64,000 bases of DNA, taken from NCBI GenBank assembly GCA_036785325.1, contig JAXIVH010000033.1:3593548-3657547 (forward strand). Direction: 5' to 3'. This stretch comes from Urophycis tenuis (lineage: Eukaryota > Chordata > Actinopteri > Gadiformes > Phycidae). The translations under genes and the position numbers were made by a program. Below are positions 32,865-41,049 of the stretch, piece by piece. Within the stretch, counting starts at the first letter, position 1; every line of letters begins with the position of its first letter. Under the pieces are notes generated by a model that was given only the letters and a program-made list of their open reading frames with translations, ran no database searches and was not told the DNA's origin.

Positions 32865-33537
32865 TCATACATCACCTAGCTGAAATGACAGTGTTCGGAT
32901 GCACATGATCTAAGGATGTGTTTGATCTAAAATTTAAAAGGTATTTTTATGAGTTACGACAATTTAAAAATATGTAAATTTGCAAAAATTCTATCAACCA
33001 GACGTCTGCTTCAGAAGGCAGCAGGAACTTGAAGCTTGCTGTGCACATAGAGGGTAGCTCTCCTAACATGTGTACAACATTTGATGGCGGTATCTTCTTG
33101 TCTGACGACAGTGTCAATAGGCTTTATGCCGAGCTCCACTACTTCCTGAACTTAAACAGGCTCCTTTACTTCCTGTCTTACATTATTGGACAAACTGATT
33201 AATCCAGGTGTGTCTGACCATTGTTGTGACTACTGAGGTCAGAGTCAGACACACCTGGATTAATCAGTTTGTCCAATAATGTAAGACAGGAAGTAAAGGA
33301 GCCTGTTTAAGTTCAGGAAATAGTGGAGCTCGGCATAAAGCTAATTATAGTACTTCACACTGTGACTTCATGGAGTCAGAAGGGCCAGGAACTTGAAGCT
33401 TGCCAGGCTCATAGAGGACACACCGTTCCAAGTTGTTTCAAATGTGGTCATATCTCATTCCAGGTCGTCACAGTGTCAATTAAAGTATTTCATAATTATA
33501 ATTAATTGTAATATTTTTATATTAATATTAATGTGTA

Positions 33538-33572
<35 letters not shown>

Positions 33573-34339
33573 TATTATTATTATTATTATTATTAACAGC
33601 GACAATAATAATAATAATAATAATATAACTGTTAGCCAATACAAATTGTTAATCATTATATTAGACATAACCTAACAATCATCATAACTGTAATGATGCA
33701 TGAGTACTATTATTACTATGTTTATTGTTCTTTCTTTGTTCTTCATATTAACAACAACAACAGTAATGGTTCAGCAGCCTAATCATGTCTTGTTCTCCCT
33801 CAGATGCCTGTGAACTCACACTGGACCCAAACACAGCCCACAGACAACTCTCTCTGACTGAGGACAACAGAAAGGTGACGTGGGTTGGAGAGCAGCAGTC
33901 ATATCCTGATCACCCAGAGAGATTTGACTCCTGGCAGCAGGTGTTGTGTAGAGAGGGTCTGACTGGCCGCTGTTACTGGGAGGTAGAGTGGGGAGGAGGT
34001 GTTCATATAGCAGTGACATACAGAGGAATTGCAAGGATAGGACTGGGATATGACTGCTGGCTTGGAAGGAACAACAAGTCCTGGATTCTTTATTGTAATG
34101 ATGGTGGTTACTCTGCCTGGTACAACAATAGCAGAACAGAGATACTTCTCCCCCCCGCTGGCTCTAACAGAGTAGGAGTGTATCTGGACCGGCCTGCTGG
34201 CACTCTGTCCTTCTACAGAGTGTCCTCAGACACACCGACACACATCCACACCTTTCGGTCCACATTTACCCAGGAGGACCTCCACCCTGGGTTTTTGTTA
34301 TTGGGGGTTGGTTCCTCAGTGTCTCTGTGTCAGTTATAG
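22971..34339 (+). CDS. fish NLR (NLR-C type): FISNA-NACHT-LRR-B30.2 receptor
   Basis: Ten coding exons join with matching phases and GT-AG ends: 22971-23053, 23170-23286, 25760-25799, 25985-26210, 26760-28551, 29932-30105, 31180-31353, 31479-31652, 32166-32212 and 33804-34339. They total 3363 nt, or 1120 residues, without a stop. The N-terminus (MNEEREEGGPTSKTSLSGEH) and the SPEQQ..SVSMKSDRSM exon are hallmarks of the large teleost NLR-C family of cytosolic innate sensors. Domains in order are an N-terminal helical segment, FISNA, NACHT (Walker A GVAGIGKT, Walker B LILDGLDE), three LRR exons and PRY-SPRY. The gene seems intact. Its ligand and signalling partners are unknown. Introns are filled with LINEs and MITEs. 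Other splice forms are possible. Confidence 0.9.
23170..23286 (+). CDS. NLR N-terminal repeat exon (SPEQQ/SMKSDRS type)
   Basis: This 117-nt exon with donor GAG|GTAAGG encodes a short linker repeat that occurs in variable copy number at the N-terminus of fish NLR-C proteins. Its phase 2 end fits the exon at 25760. Confidence 0.8.
23326..23443 (+). pseudogene. decayed copy of the NLR N-terminal repeat exon
   Basis: VQQERANSPGSSC followed by an out-of-frame tail matches the preceding exon, but a small deletion after the TGT codon shifts the frame and gives a TAA. Skipping it keeps the gene open (23286 to 25760 in phase), so it is probably not spliced in. Confidence 0.7.
23490..23870 (-). mobile_element. 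L2-like LINE RT fragment, reversed (motifs 4-5)
   Basis: The minus strand encodes FDTTHRSTLITQLQSSIG, ALSWFRSFLSHRQ and SHGVPQGSV, an L2-type RT segment with a change or frame slip near the start. It may belong with the 25430-25720 fragment, which encodes the upstream RT part in the same orientation. Confidence 0.75.
23935..24110. mobile_element. MITE-like repeat
   Basis: The sequence cagtggtgccaaaagtacac... followed by tcactcaagtagaagtatagata is a very common fish dispersed repeat end. I could not define the second end here. Confidence 0.35.
24624..25100. mobile_element. TTAA-flanked MITE-like repeat, one end only
   Basis: TTAA then agtgatggttcggagtaa resembles the terminus of TTAA-specific fish MITEs. 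The opposite end was not found, so extent and family are uncertain. Confidence 0.35.
25430..25720 (-). mobile_element. L2-like LINE RT fragment, reversed (upstream part)
   Basis: A minus-strand frame encodes FGLIASSLKLTTITPLLKIPGLDPNTL and LKPPFLTTIL, matching the start of an L2-type RT (aVItPlLKKPGLDP, lPFLSKiLE). Order and orientation suggest it was once joined to 23490-23870 and later separated by other insertions. Confidence 0.7.
25760..25799 (+). CDS. NLR 40-nt exon
   Basis: This encodes SAPSAQQHQTELIK after acceptor TTACCAG. It takes phase 2 in and gives phase 0 out. The QQHQTEL words are typical of this position in fish NLR-C proteins. Confidence 0.75.
25985..26210 (+). CDS. NLR pre-FISNA helical exon
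   Basis: This encodes RAEENAHAFLDKELKKLWRVLFP... and ends ITKLCLMEMNQEELAEALWG, a charged helical domain found before FISNA in fish NLR-C. Donor GGCG|GTAAGAG, phase 1 out, fits the FISNA-NACHT exon. Confidence 0.85.
26760..28551 (+). CDS. NLR FISNA-NACHT exon
   Basis: One 1792-nt exon encodes FISNA (CQHEIKTRLKKTFSCVFQGI, LIITERSGGEVNKEHEVR) and NACHT. Walker A is GVAGIGKTVLTQKF, Walker B is VVLILDGLDECR, and sensor-like WITTRPGAA follows, then the winged-helix and NACHT-associated helices (IQEFLAALYVF). It is intact throughout and ends VVKASKTS-CT|GTAGGT, joining the first LRR exon as L-L-N. It should provide nucleotide-driven oligomerisation. Confidence 0.95.
28870..29160. other. intron sequence without recognised feature
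   Basis: AT-rich intron after the NACHT exon. No gene or repeat recognised between 28552 and about 29170. Confidence 0.4.
29282..29551 (+). pseudogene. BED-type zinc-finger exon of a hAT (GTF2IRD2/ZBED-like) transposase
   Basis: A 89-codon frame encodes FNPAWKDKYLFMLP...PMCLICNECDAVLKDYSVRRHHVEKHPTF, with C-X2-C and H-X4-H ligands as in Charlie-type hAT proteins. No catalytic part follows. It lies in the intron between the NACHT and first LRR exons and may be an element remnant. Confidence 0.65.
29683..30115 (+). repeat. tandem duplication unit 1 (LRR exon with flanking intron)
   Basis: At least 430 bp recur at 30931-31363 with a constant offset of 1248 and only a handful of substitutions. 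It contains the LRR exon 29932-30105. Confidence 0.9.
29932..30105 (+). CDS. NLR LRR exon 1
   Basis: This 174-nt exon encodes LNHCKLSERCCEALASVLSS and SLRELDLSTNDLQDSGVKLL, a ribonuclease-inhibitor type leucine-rich repeat pair. Phase 2 in and out lets such exons be added or lost freely. Confidence 0.9.
30931..31363 (+). repeat. tandem duplication unit 2 (LRR exon with flanking intron)
   Basis: This is the second copy of 29683-30115, including the same branch and acceptor region. Differences seen include HC to GC in the first repeat line and ggaat to ggagt near the exon end. Confidence 0.9.
31180..31353 (+). CDS. NLR LRR exon 2
   Basis: This 174-nt exon is nearly identical to LRR exon 1 and begins LNGCKLSERCCEALASVLSS. 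It arose by the tandem duplication. Confidence 0.9.
31405..31477. repeat. (GT)n microsatellite abutting an acceptor site
   Basis: More than 30 GT units end in gtgtag, the acceptor of LRR exon 3. The usual polypyrimidine tract is therefore replaced by a GT repeat. Confidence 0.9.
31479..31652 (+). CDS. NLR LRR exon 3
   Basis: This 174-nt exon encodes LSGCLVTQKGCASLASALSS and HLRDLDLSYNHLGDSEVTLL. It is more diverged than exons 1 and 2, as is usual for the last LRR of these genes. Confidence 0.9.
31840..32030 (-). repeat. LINE 3'-end fragment, reversed
   Basis: agaatataatagaatctttattgtca followed by acaacgaaattgagg is the reverse complement of a common fish LINE 3' end. No coding sequence is attached. 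Confidence 0.45.
32166..32212 (+). CDS. NLR 47-nt linker exon
   Basis: This encodes SVEHGGVGRLKPALKK, the conserved link between LRRs and the B30.2 domain in fish NLR-C. Acceptor CCCCCAG and donor AAAT|GTAAGT. It joins the next exon as KK-Y-ACELTLDPN. Confidence 0.85.
32809..32866. repeat. (AT)n microsatellite
   Basis: Nearly pure AT dinucleotides in the last NLR intron. Confidence 0.9.
33121..33341. repeat. 98-bp inverted repeat with 25-nt loop
   Basis: Arms 33121-33218 and 33244-33341 are reverse complements with one mismatch (ctacttcc versus ctatttcc). They lie inside the last NLR intron and would be transcribed as a long RNA hairpin. Related sequence (aggaacttgaagcttgc, ...cagtgtcaat) flanks both sides as a diverged direct repeat. 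Confidence 0.95.
33537..33625. repeat. (ATT)n/(AAT)n microsatellite
   Basis: Long runs of ATT units (33540-33594) are followed by AAT units (33605-33625). Confidence 0.85.
33804..34339 (+). CDS. NLR PRY-SPRY (B30.2) terminal exon
   Basis: This encodes ACELTLDPNTAHRQLSLTEDNRKVTW (PRY), then the SPRY core: RFDSWQQVLCREGLTGRCYWEVEW, GVYLDRPAGTLSFY and the closing FLLLGVGSSVSLCQL with a TAG. All B30.2 signature words (LDP, WEVE, LDYEAG-like LDRPAG) are present. The domain is a likely protein-binding surface, as in TRIM proteins. Confidence 0.93.
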
Positions 34340-36120
34340 TCACACACACACACACACACACACACAGCCTTCGTGTGACGTGACGAGCGGTGGTGTATGT
34401 TGTATGTATGTATGACAGGATGTCATGTCATTTTATATAACATGATAACATGTGATATAATGTCATGTAATTTAATATGAAACTTATGATATAATGTAAT
34501 TTAATATGATAACATATGATATCATTGAGAGAGAGTGAGAGAGATTTCTTGTGGTTGTATTTGCCTTCATTTATTTTATATTATAAAGATTGAATGTGTC
34601 ATTGTGTATTATTTTATTTAAAGGTTATATTTTGTTAGAGGTCTATTGGACAAGCCTGTTGTCAAGTAATGTTGATTCATTGGTGTCCATAAAAGCCAGA
34701 ATGACATGGGACAGTGGGGATGTTACCAATTAAATATAATTTTCTATATCGCTTTTTACGCAATATTGCTTTTACACAATTATCACCTTTTTACATTAAT
34801 CGTTTTTAACGCAATTAGCACTTTTTTGCAATATCATTTTTACCAATTAAGTATAATTTTCTATATCAGCATCTAACAGTACAGTTCGTAGTAATATTGC
34901 ACTTGTCATGTATTTGATATAATCAATTTGGGTATTACCCTGTATTACCCTTTGTCGTGATCACAAAAATGTGTTCTGGAGTATCCTACAAGAATGGAGA
35001 AGCACTATATGATACAGAAGCACATGTACTACAGAGGCATTTGATGTCTGTACAACCCTGCCGATATGAGTATGCAATACCACATCACATGTACTACAAT
35101 TGATATCTGTTCAACTGCTGATATGAGTATACAATACCACATCAAGGAGGTTCATGGGCTCACCATCATGGTCTGCTGTGACTTACGGGTCTCGGGTAAT
35201 ACTGCATAATCTTGTATACGCCTTGATACACATTTGTTGTTTACAATTTGAGTGTTTCTAACCTTGTGCGGTGCAGGGTACAGTAAGGCTCATTGGGCCT
35301 CATACAGTTCAGGCAAGGAATGCTATAAGGGCATCAACATGAGTTCATATAATGACATCAGTTCAGAAGTAGGTGGGATCATGAAGTAGGCGTAACGACT
35401 TACTTGTCCAAAGAAGAAACAACAAGGAATTCAGGCTACGGGGACTCCATCGAGGATGTCTTCTGGACTTTGTGGACTAAGAAGAAATTCAAGACAAGGG
35501 ACTTAGGAGAATCGTGAAGAATATTTTTACTTGACTTTTTCACAAGACCTGATTTGGAATAAGCCTTATCCACCCGTGATTTTTACACAACTTGTTCACA
35601 AGACCTGTAAACTATTTGGAATAAGCCTTTTCCACCAGTCAACTGAAGGGGGATTCCTCCCATAGCCCTGCGAGGCTATGAAGGCTTCCAGCTGCAGATT
35701 AAATAATGACTATTTTAGCCAGAATTAGAAGCTAAACGGACCTTGAATCAAAAAGAAAAAGAGGGATTTATATTTTACTCCTCAGCGACTTGCACCATCT
35801 GCGCGAGGAAAGAGCTATGACTCAGGACCAATAGACTTAGAAAGAATTCCTTGGATTTAATTACGTCTAAAATGAGTATCATGTGTGATTGTGGTTTTTA
35901 CGGACAGTCTTTTACGCTTTCTGTATTATTCCAATTTATAATCCTGCAAATAAATATAATCTAAATTCCGTTTTTCCATCATTCATTTTATTTGGGGCAT
36001 CATTGTTATCTTAGACGGGGGATTAAACAATCCTCGATAGGTACAGTTGAGAAAGATTGAGCATCATGGTTCTAAGAGGTTATCAACAAAGAAACATCCT
36101 GAGAGTTAGATATATCAAAA
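34340..36120. other. intergenic, possible degenerate LTR-like sequence
   Basis: This follows the NLR stop with a short (AC)n. Internal direct repeats occur: attaaatataattttctatatc at 34730 and 34845, gatatgagtat..caataccacatca at 35060 and 35120, and ttggaataagcctt at 35548 and 35618. An AATAAA-like end lies near 35950. Some of this may be a degenerate LTR, but I cannot delimit one. Confidence 0.3.
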
Positions 36121-36127
36121 CTCTTGA

Positions 36128-36195
36128 ATACGTAGGGTTAGGGTAAGGTTAGGGTTAGAGTTAGGATAGGGTTAGGGTTTGGGTTCAGGTTGGGA
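36128..36195 (+). repeat. telomere-like TTAGGG repeats, degenerate
   Basis: Several (T)TAGGG units with variants run from gtagggttagggtaagg to tttgggttcagg. They are interstitial and short. Confidence 0.75.
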
Positions 36196-36199
36196 TCAT

Positions 36200-36350
36200 G
36201 GGTTTGGGTTCAAATCTTGTGCACTGGCTTATTGAACTGTGTGGATGGGTGGACGGAGAAAGGACCAGGACAGAGTGGGGAGTCTGGGGCCCTTTGTGGA
36301 TTTTGGGTAGTAAATAGAAACTAGAGTTCAAAAATTCCCTCGAGGGAAAT
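36200..36350 (-). mobile_element. Penelope-like RT fragment, reversed
   Basis: The minus strand encodes SREFLNSSFYLLPKIHKGPQ, where FYLLPKIHK is the characteristic Penelope-like RT motif. It is followed by a degraded PIVS.. block. Short and degenerate. Confidence 0.6.
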
Positions 36351-37075
36351 TTTGATAGTGCACGGGTGACGATACCGGAGTGTGAGCCTCTATCAGAGTC
36401 ACAGCCGTTTGAGTAATGGTGCTGATCCCAAAAACAGCAGTCAACAAACTGAACGTCATGAAACAGTGAAATGTAAGGAACCCAACATGTCCTGAACATT
36501 CGCCTCCAAACCCTATCTAATAGCAATAACATGTAATGAAACAGAATGCCAGAATTTCGCAATGCATTCTGGGACACACTCCCCCAACACGTTACAAAAC
36601 ACGCTACTATCCACGATTTCCTCAGGCAAGTACAACAACTTGAACTGATAATACAAGAAAACACAAAAGCATTAACCTAATTTACACAAAATAGAAACAA
36701 CATTTAATTTGGTTTGTGTCCGATGACGAGAGAGACGCTAGATGGTAACCATGGCAACGGAGACTCGATATCTCACAATTTATTTATCAATGACAGACAG
36801 ACAGACAGATCTCACTGCCCATCACTGATCAACTGCTGCGGTCGGGACGTGTGTGTGTGTGTGGCACTCAATGTTATGAATTAAAATGACAGTTTTGCAA
36901 GCACCCACACACGCGCGGTGTCTACAGAGACGTTGAGGTTAGGGTTAGTGTTACGTTTACTTTACATTCACATTTAATTTGATTTGTGTCCGATGACGAG
37001 AGAGAGACGGAGAGAGATAGAGCACTTTGGTAGAGAGACGTACAATAACTGAGAGCGAGCGCCGGTCTCGATAAA

Positions 37076-37243
37076 GCCGTTAATCAGCGAAACGAATCGT
37101 TATTTCCCGATAGTTTCACAGCGGTTACATTCAGCAGGTAGACACGGCTGAACTGCACCGCCGTTAATCAGCGAAATGAATCGTTATTTCCCGATAGTTT
37201 CACAGCGGTTACATTCAGCAGGTAGACACGGCTGAACTGCACC
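37076..37243 (+). repeat. 84-bp tandem duplication
   Basis: Two adjacent copies (37076-37159 and 37160-37243) start gccgttaatcagcgaaa and differ at one seen base. Confidence 0.9.
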
Positions 37244-37266
37244 TCTGTGCGTCTGCAAGACATCGC

Positions 37267-37267
<1 letters not shown>

Positions 37268-37322
<55 letters not shown>
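37268..37322. repeat. (GT)n microsatellite
   Basis: About 25 GT units. Confidence 0.9.
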
Positions 37323-37325
<3 letters not shown>

Positions 37326-37721
37326 CGTCCGTGTGTGTGCTGCGCGCGATCGATACAGGTCACTCACCCACACACGCAAGCACGCGAGGAAAACACAACA
37401 CAGCACTTCCCGCTTTTCAGCTGGGCCAAACCATTAGAACACCAGGCCCCCCCTGGAGTTTGCATTGTCATGGTACGGACTACCAGTAACGAACCCATAA
37501 CAAAGCCATTTTCCGCCTCGGCACTGGTCTCACATTTGGGCTTATTCTGACAAAACGGTGGCTCCTATCAGAAAAAAAGCAAGACCATCATCGCCGTAAG
37601 GACTTCCCGAACGATTTGGTGTTTCTACAATGTTTCTAGAGTAAATATTTCGGAGACACTCGCAAGTTTAAAACAGGGGTCCGTTCTGCTTTTCTCTGAA
37701 AATATTTGAAATATTTGTATT

Positions 37722-39586
37722 GGAGTCAATGACTTCCGCCCAGTCGCGCTTACCCCCATCATCGCGAAGTGCTTCGAGAGGCTGGTCCTGGGTCACATCA
37801 AATCCTGTCTACCACCCACACTGGACCCCTTCCAATTTGCCTACCGCCAGAATAGGAGTACAGAGGATGCCATTTCCACGGCACTGCACTCCGCCCTCTC
37901 CCACCTGGACAAAAGCCATACATATGTTAGAATGCTGTTCATTGACTTCAGTTCAGCATTCAACACCATCAACCCCTCCAAACTGATCACCAAACTCCGG
38001 GATCTGAACATTGCCCCCTCCCTCCGTAACTGGATACTGGACTTCCTGACCAACAGACCGCAGTCAGTTAGGATCAACGGTCACACTTCCTCCACCCTCA
38101 CCCTGAACACTGGCGTTCCGCAGGGCTGTGTGCTGAGCCCTCTCCTGTACTCTCTCTTCACCCACGACTGCACACCGACACATGGTTCAAACACCATTGT
38201 GAAGTTTGCAGACGACACAACGGTGATAGGCCTCATCAGCAACAACGATGAGTCAGCGTACAGGGAGGAGGTTCAGTGCCTAGCTGTGTGGTGCGCCGAC
38301 AACAACCTGTCCCTCAACGCCACGAAGACCAAGGAGATCATCGTGGACTACAGGAAAACAAAAGGCGGCACGCACACCCCCCTCCACATTAACGGGACGG
38401 AGGTTGAGCGGGTATCCAACTTTAAGTTTCTGGGAGTCCACATCTCCGACAGTCTATCCTGGTCCCTCAACACCACTGCCCTAATCAAGAAGGCTCACCA
38501 GCGCCTCTTCTTCTTGAGGAGACTAAAAAAGGCCCACCTGTCTCCTCAGATCCTGGTGAACTTCTACCGCAGCACCATCGAGAGCGTACTAACCAACTGT
38601 GTCACAGTGTGGTATGGTAACTGCTCCGCCTCGGACCGGAAAGCACTGCAGAGGGTGGTGAAAATCGCCCAACGCATCACCGGTTCCCCACTCCCCTCCA
38701 TCGAGGCTGTCCAGAGGAAGCGGTGCCTGCGTAAGGCGCGCAGCATCGCAAAGGACAGCTCTCACCCCAACCACAGACTGTTCACCCTCCTCCCCTCTGG
38801 AAAGCGCTACAGGTCTCTGGGCACCCGGACCACCAGGTTCAGGGGAAGCTTTTTCCCCCAAGCTGTCAGCCTCCTGAACTCCAAACCCACATGAACATTG
38901 CCCCCCCCCAAGGACATACACCCCACCCCACCCATGACCTGGATCCATTTGACCCCGCCCCCCAAAGACACTCACCACTGCCCACCCAATACCTGGTCCC
39001 CCCCCCCCCCACCCCCCCAAGGACATGCACCCCCGCCACTTCCAGCACCCCCACACCTCACCCCCCCTGGACATACTACACATATTATAATTTATAGTAA
39101 TGTTATTTATTTATTTATTCCTAACTGCATTGCAACCCCCACTCCCATACCCATACAACCCATACTCATCTGTTGTACCCATTCTGTTATTCTGTTATAC
39201 TGCACTAGAGCACTACTGTACCACCTGCACACTTACTTCCATTATTTGCACTACTTTTTTGCACATTGTATACTGCTTACACTTTACACTTTTCACTTGC
39301 ATGTTATGCCACTGTGAGTAACCGTTTAATACCTCAATGATCACTACCTCCATCTGCACTGTTTGTCACTTTGTTAACTATCTATAATTACCGTCATTTT
39401 AATAACCACTGTCACTTTTCAATTTTTCCATTTTGCACCTTATTCTGCATTTCTGCATTTCAACCTGCACCTTAATCGCTCATTTGCACTTCTGGTTAGA
39501 ACGCCAACTGTATTTCGTTGTCCCTGTACTTGTACTCTGCACAATGACAATAAAGTTGAATCTAATCTAATCTAATCTAATCTAAT
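37722..39586 (+). mobile_element. CR1/Rex1-type LINE, 5'-truncated, RT mostly intact
   Basis: Starting abruptly in NDFRPVALTPIIAK at about 37725, the RT continues through DPFQFAYRQNRSTEDA and FIDFSSAFNTI. From 37932 a 320-codon frame continues with GVPQGCVLSPLLYSLFT, the catalytic KFADDTTVIG, FLGVHIS and the C-terminal region ending LLNSKPT and stop at 38892-38894. A long 3' untranslated region ends in AATAAAGTTGAA followed by (TCTAA)n at 39557-39586. One frame change occurs near 37930. The endonuclease is missing, so it is a dead-on-arrival copy. Confidence 0.9.
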
Positions 39587-40130
39587 GAGGAGAAGACACC
39601 GACTGGCCGCACTTAGAGGCTGCTAATTCGAATTCTGTAAATCTCTCCGATTTTTTAAACACATTGTGAGAGACAGAACACGTGTGTCTACAAAGTTGGA
39701 AAAAATCATGTGTGTACATTGTAAACTGTGGCCAGGAGCAGCGTGGAAAGAGATTTATTTTTTTATTTTTCTGGAGCTCTCTCCACTCTAGCTATACTCT
39801 AACCCTAATAAGGGCATGCAATACACACCCATTGTAATCTCATAATTTCTCCAAAAATGATCATGGTCATTGAACAGTGATTGATCAAAAAGTATATGAC
39901 CTATCAAAACATGGAAATATACATAAAGTACACAAGACTTGTGTCTACTGTTTAAAGTTGAAATAGAGTCTCTAGGTCAAAGTATGCAGGAGCAGCAGAC
40001 AGCAGTAAAAGTATGTATTTTTTGACCTCCTCCCATGCATTCTCTATGGGAAAATATTCACAGTTTTTTGCAAATAACTTCATGAAAAATTAATATTTTT
40101 TAAATTTGTATTGAAGCACACCGATCCCGA
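39587..40130. other. non-coding, no recognised feature
   Basis: Nothing recognised apart from a short tctaaccctaa telomere-like word near 39798. Confidence 0.35.
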
Positions 40131-40158
40131 TGAAGACGCACATTTTGATATATCATTT

Positions 40159-40185
40159 GTCCTACAACTCTTCGAGTTGTAGGAC
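40159..40185. repeat. 12-bp perfect hairpin with 3-nt loop
   Basis: gtcctacaactc, ttc, gagttgtaggac is a perfect stem-loop. Confidence 0.9.
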
Positions 40186-40272
40186 TAGTAGCGAATCAAA
40201 AAAGCGAGGAAGAGGAATAATAATAAAAAGAATAATAATCTTAAGAAAAAATCCACAGGATAACAATAGTCC

Positions 40273-40315
40273 CCGAGCACTGGCTCCACAGCTTTGCTGT
40301 AGGGCCAGTGCTCGG
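40273..40315. repeat. 12-bp hairpin with inner stem
   Basis: ccgagcactggc (40273-40284) pairs with gccagtgctcgg (40304-40315). The inner part acagc-ttt-gctgt can pair as well, giving a stem with an internal bulge. It resembles a dispersed fish repeat end and also a small pre-miRNA shape. Confidence 0.7.
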
Positions 40316-40399
40316 TGCGTTTGCCCCGTGCACTAATAACGGGGGCGTGGATTGTCCAGTCTGAATAGAACGTTTCTTTGTTTAGCTGTAATGTATTTT

Positions 40400-40665
40400 T
40401 TGTGATAGAGGGTCTGAATTATTTAGCGGATTTTAGTCTGAGTTTGTAATTGAATGGAGTTTGGTAGTTTAGTCGAGTGGTTTATAGTAGTTGGGGTTGT
40501 CCAGTCGTCTATTGGCTTCGGTGAGGTATTGCTGTCTGTCCATGACCACTATTTTTGAACCTTTGTCAGCAGGTTTGATGATTATGTTTGGGTTATGGAT
40601 AAGTTCGGTTAGGGCCCTCCGTTTGGCCCCCGACAGATTGTCCGGGACATCTGTCGAGGGCTGAT
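40400..40665 (-). mobile_element. Penelope-like RT fragment, reversed (N-terminal part)
   Basis: The minus strand encodes LSGAKRRALTELIHNPNIII, KPADKGSKIVVMDRQQYL and a TEANRRLDNPNYY block. The ADKG..VVMD words are typical of Penelope-like elements just before the RT core. The next downstream motif of the same protein (FYLLPKIHK) lies at 36200-36350 in the same orientation. Confidence 0.75.
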
Positions 40666-40667
40666 AG

Positions 40668-40768
40668 CTTTGTAGGGTTAGGGTTAAGGGTTAGGGTTAG
40701 GGGTTAGGGGTTGGGGTTAGGGGTTGGGGTTAGGGTAGGGTTAGGGTTGGGGATAGGTTTAGGCTGGG
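40668..40768 (+). repeat. interstitial TTAGGG/TTGGGG-like array
   Basis: About 95 bp of ttaggg, ttagggg and ttgggg units, from agggttagggttaaggg to gggttggggatagg. It abuts the Penelope-like fragment. Confidence 0.9.
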
Positions 40769-41049
40769 GGAACTGAGCCCTTCTCCCGGAGGAGACAGGG
40801 GGAGCACGGTCCTTCCGCCCATGGGAACTCCCATATCCCTGGTCCCTTGAAGGGTAATTGCACTGGCACCTCCTGCGCACCAACGTCCATCTATCAGCCT
40901 TCTTGGCTAAGAAAAATCAAAATCAAAGGAGCTTTACAAGAAAGGATTCTCACAACGAAATGTATTTATTTATTTTTTTTATTAAAGTTATTAAAAAAAA
41001 ATCAAACAATGAAGTCAAATGAGCGCTGGTGTAAAACTGTGGTTGTGAG

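Noticed and set aside
35260..36060. Possible complete LTR or retroelement leader
   Set aside because: There is a polyA-like end and internal repeats, but no paired copy, target duplication or coding region. Reported only as uncertain intergenic sequence.
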